From the NCBI GenBank assembly GCA_021229015.1, contig CM037782.1, forward strand, positions 61,166,387 through 61,230,386: a DNA stretch of 64,000 nt, given 5' to 3'. The position numbers and the translations under genes are program-made. The DNA is from Solen grandis. Lineage: Eukaryota > Mollusca > Bivalvia > Adapedonta > Solenidae. This document shows, one piece after another, positions 1 through 13,600 of this stretch. A model generated the notes under the pieces. The model did no database searches. It saw nothing but the letters and a program-made list of their open reading frames with translations, and was not told where the DNA came from. Numbering within the stretch: position 1 is the first letter of the stretch; each line of letters opens with the position of its first letter.

Positions 1-574
1 TGAGTCCTACCTGTAACAACCACTATATTACAGAATAAAATTAAAGAGTAATCACCATCTTAAACAAAAAATGTGGAAGTTTGACACATTGCCATTGTCC
101 TAGGCACCACATAACATGAGAATGATGTATTTGCTTGTAAATATGTAATAGCTGAATATTTTACCTGCCAAAAAGCCTCAAAAATTCATTTGCAGTTGTA
201 GAAATACATATAATTTACATTTTATGACTTTTTTTTTATTTCTTGCATAATATCAGCAAATAATCATTACTTTAATATGCCAACAAAGTATTAATAAGAT
301 TTCTTAAATAGTAAGAGAATTAAGCTGGATATAAAAATTGTTACAGGAAGGACTCAACCACCGACACACTGCATTTCAAGCTAGTTTTTGTTTAAACTGT
401 TGCTTATTTAGGTGGCATATTCAAGTTCCACACTCTGTTTGGTTCCTAAAGTTCATATAGTTAATGAAAGTTTGAATTGATAGCAGTCAGATTTTTACTT
501 TTACTCAAATCAGATTTAGACGAAAATTGATAATGACTCATATATCAGGGACAGTTACACCAGTCATTTCCTTA
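1..574. other. BRWD intron, nothing recognised
   Basis: AT-rich sequence with a poly-T run near 230. No splice-flanked coding similarity and no clear repeat unit seen. It is presumably the intron before exon a. Confidence 0.5.
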
Positions 575-939
575 CCAATTCCAGTGGCTATGTGGATAGA
601 GCTATTGTCCTGTAATTGGGAGGTTGTGGATTTGATTTCTAGGTATGAAATAAAAAAAGTTGTTAGAATGGTTCGTTTATATCATCCACTGAAAGCCAGA
701 AGGGCTCAACAGTATATATAAAAAGAAGCTGATGAGCCCCTCTGACTTTCAGTATATATCTCCTTTGCTTGGTGCTCAACTTGAGTGGTATTTTAGGACT
801 GGTTGGCCCTGTATCAGGATAACGTAATTGGGTATGGTATCATACCAGTTGTCCTCAGCATGATATGGCAGTGAGGCAGCACTATACCTGTCTTGTGTAG
901 ACAAATTTCCCATTGGACTGAATTATTGTTGGTGAAACC
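575..939 (+). mobile_element. tRNA-derived SINE, copy 1 (interrupted by a foldback element)
   Basis: Box A-like tggctatgtggatagagc (about 584-601) and box B-like gtggatttgatttct (about 626-640) resemble a tRNA head. The body includes gtatcaggataacgt and a 3' part ggcagcac...ctgtcttgtgtagaca...gaaacctta. The same body and tail order recurs in the copy at 15340-15650. A foldback insertion occupies about 679-760. Confidence 0.65.
679..760. mobile_element. Small foldback element, copy 1, inserted in the SINE
   Basis: Inverted arms: tatatcatccactgaaagcc...agaagggctc and gagcccctctgactttcagt...atatat. A second copy with the same arms is at 13271-13368. The SINE copy at 15340 lacks this segment, which identifies it as an insertion. 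Confidence 0.6.
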
Positions 940-1189
940 TTAACCCTTTACCTCGTGAATATTCATGCACAAATTTATGACTTGATGAATAGTTATTAAC
1001 TGAACTTAAAATGTGTATGAAATCATGAATTTTCCTTTGCCACATGGACTGTGTAGATATTGAGCAACAATATCGTATGAGCTAACAGAGGATATCCTGA
1101 CCAGACAGCTCCTATGAGCTGTCTGATCCGGATCTGCTCTGTTTGCCAATGCACCAAAGTGAGCAAGTCTATATGAAGTAAAGGGGTAA
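940..1189 (+). mobile_element. TTAA-B element, copy 1
   Basis: It starts TTAACCCTTTACCTCGTGAA and ends tatatgaagtaaaggggtaa, close to the family end AAAGGGTTAA. A tgaatattcatg palindrome lies near the left end. A central stem-loop has arms accagacagctc / gagctgtctgatc at about 1100-1129. Other members are at 10551, 14138, 20233, 31572, 61371 and 62199. Confidence 0.75.
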
Positions 1190-1460
1190 ACCCCAGTGAA
1201 CAAAAAAAACAACACCTTTATCTTGACATCTGAACACTTGTGCATTTTCTGTTCTTTTATGTTAATAACCTGTATAAAAATCTCAAAATTAACTTTCAGC
1301 AGGTTTTATCTTCTGACAAAGTATATGTATTTGTGTAGTGAAGCACATACCTGTAAGTGATCAATAACAAAGTATAAATATCATTTATAACAGAAAATGA
1401 TACCACATAATGTTAACTGGTGGTATCATAACTTATAGAGAAAGGCCACATCTGGCTCAG
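1190..1460. other. BRWD intron, nothing recognised
   Basis: AT-rich intron sequence leading into the exon a acceptor. No repeat unit or coding signal recognised. Confidence 0.5.
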
Positions 1461-1678
1461 CAGAAAGCCTGTTTCAAGGGCACACTCAAGAGGAAGTCGG
1501 ATCTGATTGGCTGACACAGGTCATCCCATGCAAGCAGCAGTTCTTCCCCCAGATTAAAGATGAGCTGATGTACTTCCGTCAGGGCCATGAGCTGTATGTG
1601 AAGGCCGTGGAACGCCGCAGTATCTTCCCCATCGACCCCCACAAGAACCAGCCCTGGCACATGTACCCCAACCTCAGG
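1461..1678 (+). CDS. BRWD3: BRWD exon a: start of the CryptoTudor region
   Basis: Acceptor ctcag at 1456-1460; donor gtaggt at 1679. Reading in phase (two leading bases, then codons from 1463) gives ESLFQGHTQEEVGSDW, then VIPCKQQFFPQ, YFRQGHELYVKAVER and QPWHMYPNLR. These match the PHIP block around WITEVIPCKQQYFPQ...MYFRQGHELY. The acceptor is a tandem NAGNAG (cagcag), so use of 1464 instead of 1461 would drop one codon. The exon ends in phase 0. A 79-residue open frame on the opposite strand here is a shadow. Confidence 0.95.
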
Positions 1679-4600
1679 GTAGGTTTTGAACTTCATGGGC
1701 TTGATTGATGGAAATCATACTGTCTGTCATCGTGTTCTCAGGAACAAAAACATGATTTTCATACTCAGACTGTATCCATAGTAACAGTAAATGTTTTAGA
1801 TTGATGACATGTTGGTGGAAAGGTTATGGAGTTAAAATTAAGAAAAAAAGTTTTAATTGTTGTAATCAAAGATGAACATATTTTTAACCAGGTTTTCTAA
1901 AGGAAAAACCTGGTTATTAGTTGGGTGAGGTTTGCGGAAACATGTCTGAAACTAAAAGTCCTACAGATTAGATGTTTTGTGTAAAGCATTAAGCAGGTGC
2001 TTCATGGTCCTCTACCAAGACAGTTCAAATTACTCACTTGGGTTCATAATTATCATACATCAGACATTACTTCTACAGGGAAAACCTGTTTTTTTTGTGG
2101 AACATTTCTTATTGCAGACTTTATTTTAATGATTCAGAAAACAGTGGATTGTTTAAAGAAAAGTATGAGAGGAGGTCAGTTAAAATGTCCGGCTCAAATT
2201 TCGCTAATGTTACTAAGGGCAAGGTAATACTTACAATCTTAAATAAGGTAGGAACACTCGTAACCATTCTTGTTTTACAAGAAATATAAGTCAGTGACAA
2301 GTTTGAATAAATTTACCTTACTAACTAATAGCTTAACTATGAAATGGAGTATTAAATGCATTTTCATTTGGAAACAAAAGTCATGAAATATGCTTCTAAG
2401 ATTTTTTATTCTTCCAAAATCAGTGTACAGTAAAACCTCACGAAACGGCACCTCTAAGGAGCGGTTACCTCTGAGGAGCGACAGTTTTATTTCCCCCCAG
2501 TCGTTAACAATGCATTTTTACCTCTAACAAGCAACACCTCTTAGCTACGGTAAACGGCACACAGTAATTATTCCCTACGGCTATTTTAACCTCTGATGAG
2601 CAACACGGGTAATTCCAAAATCTATTTTTAGTATTACATGTATTCTTACAGTGAGACACATGCAGTCACACACACATACAATCACGTATATTACTGTATG
2701 TAAGGTGCTTTAGTACATGTATTAAGACTTACAATTACAATCATGCTTTCATACACTCATGCAGAGAAAACTTACAAAATTACTAGAAAGAGAATGAGAA
2801 AGAAAGGAGAAAGAAAAAGCACAAGAAGTAAGATAGATAAAATATTTAGCCCTTTTTCAACTTAAATTAAACATACTTCTGACATGCACACGTTCAGTTC
2901 AAGTACTCATCACCGTTCATCAGTTCAACCTCTGCAGAACAACACCTCCCTAGAGCAACATATTTCTGTGTCTCCATCAAATGTTGCTCTGGAGAGGTTT
3001 TACTGTATATTCTTCAGACAAAAAAGAAAAGTGTGTGCTACATATTAATTATGAAATGCAATTTGTACATCCTTTTATTTTTTTCATATACATGCAGTTA
3101 TTCTCCCGTCATTTGGTGTAAAACAGGGGTCGGGGAGGGCTATCCCTTGCAACACCTTACAAAAACATTATAATACTGTTGCATATGTGTATAGTACTTT
3201 TTATATATATATGTATATATAGTACAATACTAAATGTAAAACTACTCTATGTATGAATTGTTTTAATCTCAGTGTTGAAATATTACATGTATATCTATAT
3301 ATGTGAGTGTATAGTGTATAATTTGTACATACTTGTTGATGAAAACGTTACTACAATGCATAAATAAGAAAGAATCTTTACCAAAGAACATTCAGTTGTT
3401 TGCCAAAATAACTAATTTGCATATTTCCCATATCATTGTCAATTTTCTGTTGTTTTCCATAGACCTTCCGTATCTCTCCGTAAACGAATAATGTGTGCAA
3501 AAATTGATGATGTAGCAGATAAACAAATTGTGATTCATCGACGGTTTTTCGAATTAAAATTATTTCAGATTACAGACTGTCTCTGGGATACTTGCCATTG
3601 CAAAATGTCAACGAGAGTTTTTTGACATCCATAAAAAAAAACTAAATTGCGTAATTTGATCATCATTTTCTGTGCGTTTAAGTGTTCTTTTACAGCAGAT
3701 ATTTGCACATTATACACCATTTGTGTTAGTCTACAATGTGTTCATGTTATTTTGTATTTCATGAAAATTGAATCATTATGAAATATAATGGGCCTTTAAT
3801 TATTACTTTAAGCCATACGAAAAGTTGGATGAGTTGGATGAATAGACACCAAGGTTGTGAATATCACCCATTACTTATCAGTCCATTTCAGGAACATGAG
3901 CTTGTGAGGATAGTACAGGTCTCTTACAAGCTTTTGAAGAACGGTGTTCGTCTGTGTCACCTGAGGTTGAGTCTCCTCGACCCGGCCACCCTAAAGTATA
4001 CTGGCGAGTCATTCGTCATCAAGTATGTAAACCTTACAGCATTAGGCCTGTTTCAGCTCAATGATTTTAACTGAAAGTTATTTGGATGAAACAAAGTATC
4101 TAAGAATGAAATGTAAGGATACTGATACTATATTTATGTGCTACAGTTTTCATAGCAAGATTCTAACATGACTCTGTCTTATGCACAAAAGACTGGCATA
4201 TAGTAAACTCCGCTCACAGCCAACTCGATGGGACCACGATTTCCTTTCCCTATAGCCGGAATTTGTAACAAATTCTTCTGAAATGAGTTTCAAATTACAT
4301 AACATCATCATGTACACAAATAAATGTCACTAAATCACTTATAAGCAATTAAAAGAAATGACAGTCATGCAAAACACGGAGGTTCACAGCCTCAGAGGAC
4401 TGTTTAAAGTAATCTGTTGAATGTAACCTGAAATTTTTGTTTTTGTTTGGACAGAATGTGTAATGTGTGTAACCCGGGGTTGTCAGATAAGAAAGACAAT
4501 GGGTGTCGATGAAGATGTTTTATTCACATGGAATCGGAATAGATACGAAAAACCTGTAACATAGAAATTATAGCAAAATTAGACATCTTAATTAAAATAC

Positions 4601-7600
4601 AATATATGACAATCGCATAATTTTTTAATAGTAATATATTTAACAATAGCATAGTTAGAAATTAGTATAATAAATTAAATATAAATAAACGTAGACTATA
4701 GTGGAAACAATATATAAAGACAGTATCGCGACTGTCTTGCTCGTTCCAAGACTAAATGTAGACTGAGAGGGAAAGAAAGATTAAGGGCTGTGACGTGATA
4801 ATTTGGGCGGTTTATGCAAGTTGAAAGGTTATGTTCATGCATTCAAAGTGACCATCCATCAACTTTCACTCACTCATACATGACACTGAGCAGCTGTAAA
4901 CAGTATTGAGTTAGGTGGATAATAAGAACACGATGACGTCACACAACTACTGGACAGATACAATTACCGTAAAAACATAAAAACTTGGCATCGCAGGCAA
5001 GCATAGCAGTATATTCTTAACTTATTATTAAATTATTATTTATAATATGCCAAAATATTGCATGGGTTACATGTGTATATAATTTATATATGAGACTATG
5101 TGTTGGAGTTGATGAAAGATGAAATTTGACATATTTGATGTTCCTTCAAAATAAAGTCAGTTTTTGGTGACACACCCCTTAAGCTGATGGTGTTACCTAT
5201 GACACTCCCCCTTAAGCTGTTGTTTTCTGTGACATGCCCCTGAAGCTGTTGTTTCCTATGACATGCTCCAAAAGCTGTTGTTTTTATGCTCCCCAAAGGG
5301 AGAGCATATAGTTGCCACTTTGTCAGTCCATCCGTCCTTCCGTCTGTCATGATTTTGTCCAGAGCATAACACAAAAACTATAAGAGGTATCAACATGAAA
5401 CTTCATAGGTAGATAGATCTCAATGAGGAGAAGTGCAGTGTACAAGAACCATAACTCTGTTTTGCATAATTTTGGAGTTATTGCCTTTGTTATTTTTCAT
5501 ACTTAAAGTTTGTCCAGAGCATAGCACAAAAAGTTTAAGAGCTATCAACATGAAAGTTCATAGGTAGATAGATCTCAGTGAGGAGAAGTGCAGTGTACAA
5601 GAACCACAACTCTGCTTTGCATAAGTTTAGAGTTATTGCCCTTTGTTTTATAGCATTTATTCAGGGAGCATCCATCGGTTCTACCAATTCTCTTTTGTAT
5701 GAAATGCCCCTTATGCTGTTATTTTCTGTGACATGCCTTAAGCTGATGTTGCCTCCTAAAGCTGTTGTTTTCTGTGACACGCCCCTAAAGCTGTTGTTTT
5801 CTGTGACATGCCCCTAAAGCTGTTGTTTTCTGTGACACACCCCTAAAGCTGTTGTTTTTTGTGACACGCCCCTAAAGCTGTTGTTTTCTGTGACACGCCC
5901 CTATAGCTGTTTTTTTTCTGTGACATGCCTCCTAAAGCTGTTGTTTTCTGTGACACGCCCCTAAAGCTGTTGTTTTCTGTGACATGCCCCTAAAGCTGTT
6001 GTTTTCTGTGACACTTCCCTAAAACTGTTGTTTTCTGTGACACGCCCCTAAAGCTGTTGTTTTCTGTGACACACCCCTAAAGCTGTTGTTTTCTGTGACA
6101 CCTAAAGCTGTTGTTTAGAGCTGTCAAGGAAATGACCTATGCCTGCCAGTAACTACCGGTAGAAGGATGACCAAGTTTGACATGGTTAGCTACTCTTCAG
6201 TACTTGAGATAAGAAAATAAGCCACTTAAACCCATTCAGACTTACTATTACTTTCGTTTGGATCAGGGTCTTTCAAATAGTACTATTTGAAAGACCCTGT
6301 TTGGATCTAGCTCGCTGTAAAATTGTCAAACTGAGGGTAAAGGGTAGATGCCATTTTCCCTGCAGGTATCATGATTTACCAGAGGTAGTGAACTTCCTTG
6401 TGCTCAAACAAAACTATGACATCGCCATGGCTCGAAACTGGAAACAAGGTATGTACAGTAGAACCTCTCTGTTAAGACCACTATTGGTTCTAGGGGAAAA
6501 GTGGTCTTAATAGTAAGGTGTTCTTATCGGTAATGGAGACTTTTACCAATAAAATGTGTAAGATGGGGACTTGTATGAATAAGTTAAGGATCATGTACTA
6601 TAATCTGGTTTTTGTTTGTAGAATCACTATTAATCATTATACATTGTTTGGTTAACTGAAAGATTACAAGTGTTTTCTAAAAGAAATATGCTATGAAGAA
6701 ATATTGAAACTGATTTGAATTTCCTTGTTCTGGATTAAATCCATGGAAAATAAAATAAACTGATATTTTTATTTTGACCTCATTGGAATGTTCTTTATAT
6801 TTCATGCACATGGTTTTGGTAGACGGAGTGAACATGAGCAATGCAAAAAGAATACTGGTAATGAATGCATTTTAAAAATGTGCATTTTGCAAGGAAAATG
6901 TGCTTATCAAAGTTTTGATTGAAATTTCCTTATTAACGATACAGCCTGATAATCAGACATATCGACTATTAATTATCCCTTAGATCTATTATCAATTCAG
7001 TGGCTCTTATTTCTTTTAATTAGTTGCCCTATTAATTAGTCCCCTACCGGTGTTCACACCGGAGGGGACTATAGGTTTGCCCTCCGTCTGTCCGTCCGTC
7101 CGTCCGTCCGTCCGTCTGTCCGCTCAAATCTGGATCCCGCGATAACTTAATAACTAAGCAAGCTAACTTGATGAAACTTGCTATATGACTAGATGGCAAT
7201 GTGTAGATTATGCACGACATTTTATTTTTGTTCTTCGACTAAAATTGTGGTTGCTATGGTAACGGAAATAGTGAAAATATGGCAAAAAATGGGATCCGCA
7301 TAACTAAGCAAGCTAACTTGATGAAACTTGGTATATGACTAGATGGCAATGTGTAGATTATGCACGTCATTTTATTTTTGTTCTTCGACTAAAATTGTGG
7401 TTGCTATGGTAACGGAAATAGTGAAAATATGGCAAAAATGGGATCCCGCTATAACTAAGCAAGCTAACTTGATGAAACTTGCTATATGACTAGATGGCAA
7501 TGTGTAGATTATGCACGTCATTTTATTTTTGTTCTTCGACTAAAATTGTGGTTGCTATGGTAACGGAAATAGTGAAAATATGGCAAAAAATGGGATTGAT

Positions 7601-10600
7601 TACCATATTGAGTCAAGGTGGAGCCGGTAGGGGACTTTATGTGTTGCATACAACACCAGTTACTTGTTACCCAAAGATTGTATTCTTGGATATTACTATC
7701 AAAGCAGTGAAAATAGTGCAACAAAAATTGCATAGAAATTCTAGTCCCCTATATTGTAATTGACTGACACCTAGGCCTTTTGTCAGTTTGCTTCTCATGT
7801 GGACCTTATCATCAGATAATTATCACCTTTACATAAATTATATAAAAAAGGAATTCTTCAACAACATCATCATCATCATCATCATCATCATCAACCATTT
7901 AACATGTCCTGTCCAGTATTCTTGTCTGTGGATAGCTTCTATTGTCTATAGTGACTGAAATGTTTGTAGATTTAGAAAAAATAAAACTTCAAAAATCTGC
8001 ACTCTTGAGTCCCAGTCTAAAATGTAGACTGCAGAGATTGAAGAATTCTGCCACAGTTTTAAACCTTACTACACTAAATTTCTTAATTGGACTTGTCCTT
8101 ACTTCTTTTTGGACTTTACCATTAGTTGTTTACAAAGGAGCTCGAAGTTGCATGAGGCAAATCATTTAGTACTCAATGGTTACATTAAAAAAGGAAGGGA
8201 GGACACTGTTTTGAGACCAAAGGAAAAAATGTTTTTATAATGAAATTCAATATTGAAAATGGACCAGGTTGTGTTTTAAATGCATAAATTAAGAAAACCA
8301 TAAACGTAATTGACATACTATTTCTCATGTAACGATAAAATTGTGAATTTATTGCTCCAATCGAGCTTGACAACAGCTGGGGAAGGCTATTTTCTGTTTC
8401 TTTCGTTGTGAATATAAAGGTAAGTTTTCAGTGGTCAATCAAAATGTAAACGAAATTGACATTTTCCGGGAAAACTTCATTGGGTTAGAAAGGTCCAGAA
8501 AAGCATAAACAATGCGATGAAAATAATCACAATGTAATCATTGTCGGACAAGTAGGTACAGGGAACTCATACCTGCTTACACAATATTTAATTTAAATAT
8601 ATTCACCAATGAGTGCTAACATTCTATTCGATGCAAAAGAAACCGGAAGTAGCCAGTCCTGGCTGTTGTCAAGCTCGATTGGGATATGAAAAACACTAAG
8701 TCTTGTTAGTAATTTATAAGAGTTAAAACAACATGGAAAATGGCTCGATTCTTTCTATTCATTTGAAATGCATATGAACTATTTTACTGATTGTTATTTG
8801 ACGAAAATGTGATATTGAAAAATTAGTCGAAAGTACGAAATTATTTGCCCCATACAACTTCGAGCCCCTGTGGTTGTAATATAGGGGTGCTTTGCTGAAA
8901 ATGTTTTGACTGAAAAGTGAACAGTGCAGACCATGGTCAGACTGCACGGATGTGCAGGCAGATCTTGGTCTGCACTGGTAGCAAAGGCAGTCATATGTGC
9001 CCACAGCTTGTATGGGTATTTCACTATAAACAGGAGACCGATTCCGTTCAATAGTCAACAATTCATGGAGGCAGGGTGTCATCAAGTCCAATATCCCCTT
9101 CCAGAAGGAGTTCCCAGATAGCATGTTCCAGTGTTTCAAAATCAGGTACTTCCCTGTTTCCAACAGCAACTCGCTCGTAACTCAGGTTTAAAAAAATTAT
9201 GGCATAATTTAAAACTATGATATGAAAAATATGTTCTTCATTGTTTTAGGTCACCTGAGCATAATGTGCTCAATGTGAGCTATTAGGATCACCCTCCGTG
9301 CGTCGTCCGTCGTCAACTATGGCTTTAAACGACGTTTCCTCTGAAACCGCTGGACAGAATTAGATTAAACCTGGCAGGAATGATCCTTTGGTGAACTTTC
9401 ACAAAAGTTGCTAAAATAAACTTGATCAATTTAGAACTCTGGTTGCCATGGCAACAGAAAGAAAATAAATATGGAAACTTTAAAAATCATCTCCTTCAAA
9501 ACTTTGGCCAGATTTCAAATTGTTTTAGTACAGATGTTCCTTTGGTAACCCGCTACCAAGATTGCTAAAATAATTCCGGTCCTTATAAAAACATGGCTGC
9601 CAGTGGCGGGGCTAATTTGTCTGAAATGTATGAAGTGAAAACTTTTAAACAGCATCTCCTCCGAAACCACTGGATAGAATTTGATTAAACTTGGCAGGGA
9701 TGATCCTTGGGTGAACCTTAATTCACAAAAATTCCTATAATAAACTTGATTCATGTAGAACTCTGATTGCCATGGCAATGGAAAGAACAAAATCATGAAA
9801 ACTTCAAAAATCATCTCCTTCAAACCAATTGGTCAGATTTCAAAATGTTTTAGTGCAGATGTTCCTTGGGTAACCATAATTATACTCAGGTGAGTGATCC
9901 AGGGTCTCTATGGCCCTCTTGTTTGTGTGTTTTATTTTCATCCTTCAACTGTGTCATTAAACTGTCTCTGAAATGGTTACGGTAACTGTGGCGAAACAGT
10001 ATCAGGGGGTATTCATAATCTTCAGTGATAGTTCTTGTTAATTTTGATTTAAATGAGGCATATCATTTGAATCATTGCAAACTTTATAATTGAAAGTATT
10101 TTTTTTTATATAATATTCTTGGCCTATAGATCAGTGTAATTGTGTTTAGACTGCCACGTGTCCTGTATTTTCTCTCTCTCTCTCATTTTTCAACCAGGTG
10201 GGACAATGCTGAATGTGAGTGCCTCAGTCCATGGGATTTGGAGCCAGTTGACGACACTCGTAAGTACCTTGTTTCCATCCCCACCCACCTGTCACTCAAC
10301 CATCAATGTATCATTCCTTCATTCTGCATTCATATCAAATGTTTACATCATGTTCTTCTTTGATTTTTTCTTTGAATCATTTAGTGCATCTTGACTGATT
10401 TGAAAATCCATGTTTTCTGTTTCCTGATTTATAATTCTGTTCTAAAATTGTCAAAATTAATTGTCAATTCATGTATTTCTAGCTTCCTGAAGTCCCCATT
10501 AGTGAAGCCCATAATGACATCAGCAATTTACAAAGTCTCCTTCATCATGCTTAATCCTTTACTTCATGAATATTCATGAACAAATTTATGACTATATTTT

Positions 10601-13600
10601 AATTTACTGAACTTTGAATTGTATATGCCCTGCAGACTATGTAGTACCCGAGCTACAATATTGTATAAGCAAACAATGCATCAAAATGAGTCTATATGAA
10701 GTAAAGGGTTAAGTGAGAAATTTGGCAATTGAAAGCATGAGCTTTAATTTTCTGCTTCTGTTTGATTCTGGAAAAAGAGAAATGTTATACCAGCTGACAT
10801 GTCTGTCCATAACCAACATCTTTCTATTTCTTTGGTTGTTTTACCTTAGCTCCAAAGAATTGGGGGTTCTATAGGAATCACTCATCGCGTCTTATCTTGT
10901 CCTGTCCTGTCCATACTACAAACATATTTTGTCTGTGCTCTGTCTAGACTTCCATTGGTCCGATTTTGATTTAATTTCACAGCATTTATAAGTATCAAGC
11001 TTAGTTAGGCATATAGTTTGCAGACCATGACCGGCTTAATTTTAAATGAGTTATGGCCCTTTGTTATATTGAATATTTTGTCCGCACTCTATCTTTTTTA
11101 TTTAATATCCAACAACCTAAGTATAAGCCTTGTAGCACATATTGTAGTCCTGTATTGCTTATTTCAATATTCACTGACTTATGGTCACTTGTCATATTTC
11201 TTGAATATTTTTCATCTGCACTATTTCTGCTCTATTTCTCAGCTAGTACTGGTCAGATTAACTTCACAGCATTTATAAGCTTTGTACCAAGGCTAGTTGT
11301 GCATATCCTTGGCACGTCACGATCAGCTTAATTTTCATGGAGCTATTGCCTTTTGTAATATTTGTTAAATATATTTTGTCGTTGATACAGTCATGTAAAA
11401 GTTTATCAGAGCTTTACCTGTTTTTTGTATGTTTTTATTGTCAATCCTTCAGCTGTGTCAATACCGTCTTTGACATGGTTACAGTGACTGGCAAAGCAGT
11501 ATCTGGGTTTTTTCTTCATCTTCAGTGATAGCTTTTGTTTGAAATTTACCAATTAATTTCTGATATTTCATTTTTGAGTCATCTGTGTAGTATGGCAGAC
11601 ATATAGGGATCACTTTGTTGTCAGCGTCGTCAAACTTTCTTGTCTTGAGCATAACTTCAATAAAATTGCATGGATTCATTCCAAACTTGGAACATGGATA
11701 CATCATGAGGCATAGAAGTGATGAGCATAAGAACCATAACTCTATATTATATTATTGAATTATCTCCCTTAGTTGATTTTGTTAAAAAAAATGTCTGAAG
11801 AATAACTTAAATACTATATATGATGGATTCACTTTAAACTCCAAACATAAACACCCTATGTGGTGTAGAAGTGCAGTGCTCAGGAACCCTAACTCTAGCT
11901 TATCTTATGCTTGAATTATTGATTTTGTTAAAGGAAACAGGAAATGAAGTACAAATATATTTGAGCAAGCTAAAATAAGCTAAAATAAAAGAAAATAATA
12001 TCTGTATGCTTAACCCTTTCCCTCATAGAGGAAACCATGAAAAGACCTATGCGAACAGCATAAAACCAGATCAACCTGCGAGTAACTCGCAGGCTGATCA
12101 GGTTTTATGCTGTTCGCTGCTCCTCAGTGGTCTGGAAATGAGGACTTTATAATTAAATTTGGTAAGATTTAACTGTGGTTTTCTGCAGATCAGGCTTTAT
12201 GTGGTACCTACTGAGTGCGTCAAAATGAGTCTATATGAGGGAAAGGGTTAAAACAATGCAGATCCATAACTAGTGCTTTAATTATACCCTCTCAAATGAA
12301 ATTTGGGGGGGTATATAGGAGTCACCCTGTCGGTCGGTCCGGCGGTCCGGCGGTTGGTCTACAAATATTTGTCCGGAGCATTTCTCCAAAACTACTGTAC
12401 CTATGTTGATGAAACTTCATAGGTAGATAGACCTTGATGAGAGGAAGTGCAGTGCATAAGAACCATAACTCTGCATGTATTTTGAAAGGAGTAATTGCCC
12501 TTTGTCATTTTTAATCTTTTGATTTTGTCCGGACCATAACTCCAATACTAAAGTAGCTAGGTTGATGAAACTTCATATGTAGATGGATCTTGATGAGAGG
12601 AAGTGCAGTGCACAAGAACCATAACTCTGCATGTATTTTGAAAGGAGTTATTGCCCTTTGTCATTTTTAATCTTTTGATTTTGTCCGGAGCATAACTCCA
12701 ATACTAAAGTAGCTAGGTTGATGAAACTTCATATGTAGATTGATCTTGATGAGAGGAAGTGCAGTGCATAAGAAAACCACAATGTAAATTCTTAAAGACA
12801 GGTTTTTGCAAACAATAAATATGGATGTGAACCATAATTAGACTGCATTTTTATTCTCCTCAGCTACAGATCTTGGGGCAAATTGTTTTCTTCTGTGTGT
12901 CTGTATGTGTGTCTCTCTGTCTATCTGTCTGTCTGTCAAAACTTTTTAGCATTGTCCGAAACTTTTGAACCATTGCTCACACTAACTTTAAACCTTACAT
13001 ACTTGTAGTCTTTTACTCACGCAAACTTTTGAAACTGTATTCCTACACATGACAGACTTCCAGTGTGGGTATTGATCACCTTTAGTGATAATATTTTTTT
13101 TTGGTATGCTTATAAGCCCAAATCTTATGTGTGAACATTCGTTTTATGTGTCATTTGAATACATCCTGTGTCAAAGATGGGGGTGGGGGTATGAATCACC
13201 TTCAGTGATAGTTCTAGTTTAATGCAGATGTCTTAATAACACTGTTCAAACCAAATTTCGAAATTGATAAATGTTGTTATATCATCCATTGAAAGTTAGA
13301 AGGATCATCAGCATATACAAAAAGAAGCCAGATGAGTCCTTCTGGCTTTCAGTGGACAATATATAGATGTATGTTCACTGCATCTGCTTATGTCAATCCC
13401 TCAACACCAGTATGCGAGGTCAATATATAAGTGTTGTGTTTGTGTCCTACAGGTGCTCCGGCTGAGATGGGAGGTATACTTGAGGTGACTCCCCCAGAAC
13501 TGGAAGCCCTTATGTACAAGCCCAAGTCCAGTGAGTGGCCGGGGAAGGACCGGACTCGAGAGTTTAATAGATACGTCCGGGGGCTGGAGCAGGTATGTAG

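Noticed and set aside
575..650. Functional tRNA gene
   Set aside because: Box A and B resemblance is present, but the cloverleaf is degenerate and the sequence continues into a SINE body found again at 15340.
5700..6117. Regular direct repeats resembling a CRISPR array
   Set aside because: The repeats are contiguous with no unique spacers, in an animal intron, so this is a minisatellite. The same applies to 23668-24108 and 18937-19028.
8759..9169. 136-codon frame on the - strand
   Set aside because: It runs antisense through a TTAA-C element, a TIR element and BRWD exon d.
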